Below are positions 59,841-64,000 of a stretch of 64,000 bases of DNA, piece by piece. This stretch comes from an uncultured Lachnospiraceae bacterium (lineage in GTDB: Bacteria > Bacillota > Clostridia > Lachnospirales > Lachnospiraceae), in contig CAKRJY010000001.1 in assembly GCA_934352055.1 (NCBI GenBank), forward strand, positions 496,001 to 560,000, given 5' to 3'. A model generated the notes under the pieces. That model ran no database searches and had not been told where the DNA came from. It saw only the letters and a program-made list of their open reading frames with translations. Position 1 is the stretch's first letter; every line of letters begins with the position of its first letter. A program made the translations under genes and the position numbers.

Positions 59841-59869
59841 TTGTCAATCTGCGTCTGCGATTGTATAAT
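59841..59869 (+). promoter_or_regulatory. sigma-A-type promoter of the TSCPD gene
   Basis: TTGTCA (59841-59846), 17-base spacer, TATAAT (59864-59869), about 63 bp before the ATG. The -35 box is 22 bases from that of the divergent secA promoter. Confidence 0.78.
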
Positions 59870-59932
59870 CGAATACGTATTTATCGGATATTTTATCCCG
59901 AAAGATCAGATTTAGAAACGGAGGATTAATAG

Positions 59933-60190
59933 ATGAGTTACTTATATAAGACAAAAGGTACTTGTTCCACATTAATTGAAGTCAACTTAGACGGCAATAT
60001 CGTAAAAGATGTAAAATTTACCGGTGGCTGCAATGGTAATTTGCAGGCTATTCCAAAACTCGTAGAAGGCATGACGGTAGACGAAGTCGTAAGCCGTATC
60101 AGCGGTATTTCCTGCAACGGTCGCGGTACATCCTGCGGCGATCAGTTAGCAAAAGCTTTGACTGAGGCATACGCTGCATCCCAGGCATAA
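59933..60190 (+). CDS. TIGR03905-type TSCPD-domain protein
   Basis: 85 residues. KTKGTCSTLIEVNLDGNIV, VKFTGGCNGNLQAIPKLVEG and ISCNGRGTSCGDQLAKAL keep the Cys pattern of the TSCPD domain that otherwise occurs at the end of NrdJ-type ribonucleotide reductases. Stand-alone members are common in Firmicutes and of unknown role, possibly metal- or nucleotide-related. GGAGG before the ATG. The asparagine synthetase homologue starts 74 bases later without a clear promoter between, so the two may be cotranscribed. Confidence 0.85.
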   Translation: MSYLYKTKGTCSTLIEVNLDGNIVKDVKFTGGCNGNLQAIPKLVEGMTVDEVVSRISGISCNGRGTSCGDQLAKALTEAYAASQA

Positions 60191-60264
60191 TCTGCCACGG
60201 TTGTTGATGCATTTTTTCCGGCAATCTCTCATATATTATTTCAGTATTTTTTATTGGAGGAATT

Positions 60265-62124
60265 ATGAGTAGTATTGCCGGTTTTTTTTCGCCTGAATTC
60301 AGGCAGGGTCAGCGTCTGGGCTCTTTGGAACAGACAGCTGATCAAATACTAAAGAGTCTGTCCCATCGCGGGCCGGATCAGGCTTATCGCATGACCACAC
60401 CAGATGGTGTACTGATGCATAATAGTCTATACACAAATCGTTTCAGCAAGACAAATGTCCCAACACAGGGAAAAGGAGCACTGTCACATCTGCACATTGT
60501 GTGCGATGATGGCATTTACAATTACGACGAATTGGAAAGACAGCTGACAAGCCAGAATATTTCTGTCAAGCAAATGAGCCGACCGGAAATTTTGCTGACG
60601 CTGTACCATCTGTACGGAGAACGTTTTGCCACTTTACTTCGCGGCGGCTATGCCATTGCCATTGCTGATACGCGTCTTCATAAAGTGGTTCTGTTCCGCG
60701 ATCCCCTAGGCATAAAACCACTTTTTTATCATCAACAGGATTCCCTTTTCCTCTTTGCATCGGAGATCAAAGGTATCTTTGCACATCCGGGCATTCGCGC
60801 GACCATGGATCTGCGCGGTATGCACCAGGTCTTTTCTCTTGGCCCAGCGCATCTTCCCGGTGCAACCGTATACCAGGATATTCACGAAGTGCGTCCTGGG
60901 AAAACCATTATCTTTAGCCAGGGGCGAATCATTGAAAACACCTTCTGGCATTTACAGGCCAAGCGCCATGAGGAAACCTACGAAGAGACCGTGGAACATG
61001 TTTCTCATCTGTTGTCGGAGTCACTGCATTTGCAGTATCACGATGATGCGGCACAGTGCTGTCTCTTATCGGGCGGTCTGGATTCGTCTGTCGTCACAGC
61101 CCTTGCCAACCGCGAAAATATGAATCAAGGCACGCCTTTGACCACCTATTCCTTTGATTTTACAGACAGCGCCAAATACTTTTCTGCCAATGATTTCCAG
61201 CCTAGTCTGGATCGGCCATATGTCATCGCCATGGCAGAGCATTTCCACACAAACCACACGTTTCTTGAATGCAACAGCAAAGCGCAGGCATCTCTTTTAG
61301 GGCAAGCGGTCTTAGCGCACGACGGTCCATGTATGGCAGATATTTCCTCGTCTTTACTCTATTTCTGTAAGCAAATTGCCGCGCACTCTAAAGTTGCCTT
61401 TACCGGAGAATGCGCCGACGAGATTTTCTGTGGCTATCCATGGTACCACAAAGAGCCTATGTGTTCTGCTGACACCTTCCCATGGACGATGGATCTTCTT
61501 CCGCGGCAGCTTCTCCTGCGCGATGACTTTTTATCACATCTGGGCATGGAAGAATATGTCGCACAGGTTTACGATGCCTCCTGCTCCCAGGTTTCCTATC
61601 TGCCTGATGACAGCCCGGAAAATCGCAGGCACCGCCGACTCTTTGCCTTAACAACACAATACTTTATGCAGACGTTACTCGATCGTATGGATCGTGCTGC
61701 CGCCCGCGCCGGTATCGAAGCCATTTGTCCTTTTGCCGATATTCGTCTGACGGAATATCTCTACAATGTGCCTTGGGAAATGAAAGCAAAAGACGGCGAA
61801 GTCAAACACCTGCTGCGCCAGATTGCTGCACCTTTGCTTCCGAAAGAGGTTGCCCAGCGTAAAAAAAGTCCGTATCCGAAGAATTATCATCCGGAATATG
61901 AACAACTTTTGTGTCGGGAAATGAAGCAGGTGATCGCGCAAAAATACCATCCAATTCTGGATTTCATAGATCCAGACAAGGCTCTTGCTTTCTGCAATGC
62001 TCCAAAAGATTATGGAAAGCCGTGGTTTGGTCAGTTGATGGCAGGACCTCAGTTACTGGCTTATTATCTGCAGATTGATTTTTGGCTGCGTGAATATCAT
62101 GTCAGTTACCAGCTGCCTTCCTAA
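60265..62124 (+). CDS. asparagine synthetase B-like protein with disrupted glutaminase site
   Basis: 619 residues in the AsnB layout. The synthetase domain is intact in its motifs: PP-loop LLSGGLDSSVVTALA (269-275), FTGECADEIFCGYPWY, DRMDRAAARAGIEAICPFAD. The N-terminal class II amidotransferase domain is altered: MSSIAGFF instead of MCGIAGF, so the catalytic Cys is Ser; DDGIYNY (81-87) replaces NGEIYNY; SRPE (105-108) replaces SDTE; and the R-R-L loop is HNSL. Glutamine hydrolysis is therefore unlikely. It may use free ammonia to make asparagine, or amidate or adenylate another substrate. GGAGG precedes the ATG. It is convergent with dpaB. Confidence 0.85.
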   Translation: MSSIAGFFSPEFRQGQRLGSLEQTADQILKSLSHRGPDQAYRMTTPDGVLMHNSLYTNRFSKTNVPTQGKGALSHLHIVCDDGIYNYDELERQLTSQNISVKQMSRPEILLTLYHLYGERFATLLRGGYAIAIADTRLHKVVLFRDPLGIKPLFYHQQDSLFLFASEIKGIFAHPGIRATMDLRGMHQVFSLGPAHLPGATVYQDIHEVRPGKTIIFSQGRIIENTFWHLQAKRHEETYEETVEHVSHLLSESLHLQYHDDAAQCCLLSGGLDSSVVTALANRENMNQGTPLTTYSFDFTDSAKYFSANDFQPSLDRPYVIAMAEHFHTNHTFLECNSKAQASLLGQAVLAHDGPCMADISSSLLYFCKQIAAHSKVAFTGECADEIFCGYPWYHKEPMCSADTFPWTMDLLPRQLLLRDDFLSHLGMEEYVAQVYDASCSQVSYLPDDSPENRRHRRLFALTTQYFMQTLLDRMDRAAARAGIEAICPFADIRLTEYLYNVPWEMKAKDGEVKHLLRQIAAPLLPKEVAQRKKSPYPKNYHPEYEQLLCREMKQVIAQKYHPILDFIDPDKALAFCNAPKDYGKPWFGQLMAGPQLLAYYLQIDFWLREYHVSYQLPS

Positions 62125-62139
62125 TGCCTTTTTACAGAC

Positions 62140-62181
62140 ACAGACCCCATCAGGGCTATCCTCCTGATGGGATCTGTTTTA
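62140..62181 (+). terminator. terminator between asnB-like gene and dpaB
   Basis: Stem ACAGACCCCATCAGG/CCTGATGGGATCTGT (62140-62154, 62163-62177) with one mismatch, followed by TTTTAT. It begins 15 bases after the asnB-like stop and touches the end of dpaB on the other strand. Confidence 0.85.
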
Positions 62182-62757
62182 TCGCAGCACCGGCTGGATC
62201 TGTCGTCCATGTAATGCTTCCTCAATTGTCTCCGGCAGCCATTTCGTTTTTGCAATCATGGAGCCCGGTTTCTTTTCGTAATCGTCCTGACCAAATGGTA
62301 CAAAGTATATATTTTTCATGTACATCAAAGCTCCAATATTTTTAAAGTTCATACCAAGCGCATCGTTGGTAGAAATAGAAATCACAAGCGGGCGATTGTT
62401 TCGCAAATGCGCTTTCGCCGCCATCAATACCGGTGTATCTACAATGCCTGCTTCCAATTTTGCCAGTGTATTTCCCGTACAAGGCGCTATCACCATCACA
62501 TCCAGAAGGGCTTTGGGACCAATCGGCTCCGCTTCCTGTATGGTGCGTATCCCCTGTTTTCCTGTCATCTTTGTCACGTCCTCCAAAAAAGCTTCCGCTT
62601 TTCCAAACCGTGTATCTAACTGCTGTGTCTGGTAAGAATAAATAGGAACGACCGTTGCCCCCAGATCCACCAGTCTTTGTATCTCTTTTTTAATCTTATC
62701 ATGTGTGCAAAAAGATCCTGTAATTCCAAATCCTATGGTATATCCTGAAAAATCCAT
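62179..62757 (-). CDS. dpaB: dipicolinate synthase subunit B
   Basis: Also called spoVFB. The first possible ATG is 62772, directly after the dpaA stop; the ATG at 62757 (MDFSGYTIGFGITGSFCTHD) follows GAGGGAGAG and aligns with the usual SpoVFB start, giving 192 residues. GFGITGSFCTHDKIKKEI, VVPIYSYQTQQLDTRFG, VMVIAPCTGNTLAKLEAGIVD and RPLVISISTNDALGMNF are typical of the flavoprotein fold of this subunit. With DpaA it makes dipicolinic acid in the mother cell, which is loaded into the spore core. Confidence 0.93.
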   Translation of the reverse strand: MDFSGYTIGFGITGSFCTHDKIKKEIQRLVDLGATVVPIYSYQTQQLDTRFGKAEAFLEDVTKMTGKQGIRTIQEAEPIGPKALLDVMVIAPCTGNTLAKLEAGIVDTPVLMAAKAHLRNNRPLVISISTNDALGMNFKNIGALMYMKNIYFVPFGQDDYEKKPGSMIAKTKWLPETIEEALHGRQIQPVLR

Positions 62758-62772
62758 CTCTCTCCCTCTCAT

Positions 62773-63648
62773 TTATGACTTCCATTTCTCACAGTGTGGA
62801 TGATAGTCAAAAGGCATGGCTTCCAACAAAATCTGTGCACTTGTCTTCGGACAGTATATGCCCGGCAATCCCAGAGCCAGCTTGTATGGCACCCCTTTTT
62901 CCTTGCAATATGCTCCATCGCATCCGCCCGGTGCTGACGCGATATCGAGGACAACGGCATCTTCTTTCAAGGCATCAATTTCTTTTTTCGTAATCACGAG
63001 CGCCGGTATGGTATTAATAACGGCATCTGCCTCGTCAAACGGAATCACTGCGTCCATCGGATAATCCAAAAATCCAAAATAATGTGCCATGGATAATGCC
63101 CGTTCACTTCGGGCTACAATTGATACATGTGCTCCCATACAATATAGTTTTTCCGCGATTGGTTTCCCACAATTTCCAAATCCCATCACGATAACATTAG
63201 CATCTTCGATGTTGACCGGCATCAGCTGACTGAGTTCAGCAATACAGCCTTCCGCCGTTGCAATCGCATTTTTCATTGCGACACCGGACTCCTCCAAAAC
63301 ATCCAGCCATGGAATACCATAATCATCTAGAAGAGAACGCAGCGATTTTGAAATGGCTCCGCCAATGCAAAGCTGAATATCATAGCGATGTGCAATCAGA
63401 CATTGCTCCAACCGCCCCTGATCAGTAATACGGCTCACAGGCACAGGCAAAATCAAAACACCTGCGCACCACAGTTTCTCCGTCCCACGTGGCATAGGTT
63501 CTTCCCGCAAATCCCATGTGACAACGGTATAACCTTTTTCTTCCAATAGCCGCGCCATGTAAACCTGTCGCTCATCTACAATCAATATTCCGATTCCCGT
63601 GCTCTTACTTACGATCTTCTCTTCTGCCACAATTTCCTTTTGTTCCAT
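62773..63648 (-). CDS. dpaA: dipicolinate synthase subunit A
   Basis: Also called spoVFA. 291 residues. An N-terminal catalytic-type region (GILIVDERQVYMARLLEEKG, LCIGGAISKSLRSLL) and an NAD(P)-binding domain VIVMGFGNCGKPIAEKLYCM with VSIVARSERALSMAHYFG and INTIPALVITKKEI; the family length is about 290-300. It oxidises the dihydrodipicolinate precursor together with DpaB. The asd-dapG-dapA genes that follow spoVF in Bacillus are absent here. GGAGG precedes the ATG. Confidence 0.94.
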   Translation of the reverse strand: MEQKEIVAEEKIVSKSTGIGILIVDERQVYMARLLEEKGYTVVTWDLREEPMPRGTEKLWCAGVLILPVPVSRITDQGRLEQCLIAHRYDIQLCIGGAISKSLRSLLDDYGIPWLDVLEESGVAMKNAIATAEGCIAELSQLMPVNIEDANVIVMGFGNCGKPIAEKLYCMGAHVSIVARSERALSMAHYFGFLDYPMDAVIPFDEADAVINTIPALVITKKEIDALKEDAVVLDIASAPGGCDGAYCKEKGVPYKLALGLPGIYCPKTSAQILLEAMPFDYHPHCEKWKS

Positions 63649-63665
63649 ATGCCACCTCCGTAATT

Positions 63666-63693
63666 TATCATATGCATCTTTCTACGGGGCGTT
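63666..63693 (-). promoter_or_regulatory. possible mother-cell (sigma-K/E-like) promoter of dpaAB
   Basis: Minus strand CATATGATA (63674-63666) fits the sigma-K -10 pattern CATA-N3-TA, with AACG (63693-63690) fifteen bases upstream as a possible -35. The leader would be very short. Sporulation control of dpaAB is expected from the family; the site itself is a weak match. Confidence 0.4.
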
Positions 63694-63756
63694 CTTATCG
63701 TATTCTCTGAATATTCTGTCTATTTAACTTTTTATAAAATATTTTCTAATTTCTTA

Positions 63757-63785
63757 TTGACAAATGATTCATTGTGCGTTATTAT
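63757..63785 (+). promoter_or_regulatory. strong sigma-A-type promoter reading off the right edge
   Basis: TTGACA (63757-63762, consensus), 17-base spacer, TATTAT (63780-63785). Divergent from dpaA; the transcript would start near 63792. Confidence 0.78.
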
Positions 63786-63791
63786 CTAGTT

Positions 63792-64000
63792 ACAAACAAA
63801 GAACGAGAGACGAAGAGAAGACTTTCAAAAGAATTTCTCGTATCGATTATAAAATCTAAGTAAAGGAGGTAAAAGCCACCAGGACATTCAACTTTATCTT
63901 AACCACTCTGATTGGTATAGATCAGAATCTTATTTAACAAAGTAGTCACACTTTTATACCCGGACAGTATCCGTCCATAGTCAAAAGAAAATGAAGTGTA
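63792..64000 (+). other. leader region of a plus-strand gene beyond the window
   Basis: About 200 nt downstream of the strong promoter without a supported gene. It contains ACGAGA/TCTCGT (around 63803-63840), AAGGAGG at about 63862 with no ATG, GTG or TTG at usable distance, TCTGAT/ATCAGA (63907-63926) and GGAC/GTCC (63962-63976). The first plausible ATG is at 63991 and has a weak Shine-Dalgarno sequence. Confidence 0.4.

Noticed and set aside
62758..62772. Start of dpaB at the ATG directly after the dpaA stop (62772)
   Set aside because: Possible, but GAGGGAGAG before the ATG at 62757 and the usual SpoVFB N terminus make the later start better.

Overview
The window reads as a chromosomal piece of a low-GC Gram-positive, probably a flagellated, spore-forming Lachnospiraceae (Roseburia/Agathobacter/Butyrivibrio-like). 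This is an inference from gene content: the mbl-flhO-flhP flagellar synteny of Firmicutes, comFC-yvyF, cdaA-cdaR-glmM, dipicolinate synthase dpaAB, and Shine-Dalgarno-led starts. There is no rRNA, tRNA, CRISPR array or recognisable insertion sequence.

Region 1 (1-42.2 kb, all on the minus strand) is a large surface-polysaccharide locus. I see at least three transcription units. (a) A unit starting at a strong promoter in front of glf (15.9 kb) and running off the left edge: glf, glycosyltransferases, an SDR epimerase, rmlA, a membrane protein, a Wzm/Wzt-type ABC exporter, a methyltransferase, an APH-like kinase fused to a GT4 glycosyltransferase, a coiled-coil GT2 and a truncated MBOAT O-acyltransferase. 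(b) A self-contained eight-gene unit (promoter at 23.74 kb, terminator at 15.9 kb) that looks like a lipid-linked sugar decoration module: oxidoreductase, GtrB-like GT2, SDR-like protein, TIM-barrel isomerase, GT-C-like membrane transferase, DPM-like GT2 and a pair of SMR-type flippase subunits. The transferase has a G8 tract that puts its natural start out of frame. (c) A run of 16 closely packed genes from 42.05 kb to a terminator at 23.8 kb: two membrane proteins, the c-di-AMP cyclase cdaA with cdaR, glmM, an HPr-like protein, leuA, rmlD, two GT2s, DUF2304, rmlB, three galactofuranosyltransferase-like GT2s and a secreted M6 metalloprotease. Together the genes predict an exported rhamnose- and galactofuranose-containing polymer; rmlC is not in the window.

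Region 2 (42.2-50.2 kb) holds yvyF, comFC, a plus-strand ABC substrate-binding lipoprotein, recD2, a flagellar rod set (flgJ-like, flhP, flhO) with a sigma-28-type promoter, and mbl.

Region 3 (50.2-60 kb) holds uvrA and uvrB (with a LexA-type box), a YitT-family membrane protein and secA. Between mbl and uvrA there is a possible small structured RNA. Between uvrB and yitT lies a five-copy 51-bp repeat whose units each keep an inverted repeat.

Region 4 (60-64 kb) holds a TSCPD protein, an asparagine synthetase homologue whose glutaminase site is dismantled, dpaB and dpaA with a possible mother-cell sigma promoter, and the promoter and leader of a plus-strand gene beyond the right edge.

The observations I rate highest are the G8 tract in the decoration operon, the split WbdD-like methyltransferase/kinase pair beside Wzm/Wzt, the asparagine synthetase with a lost glutaminase site, the hairpin-bearing 51-bp array, and the candidate small RNA.
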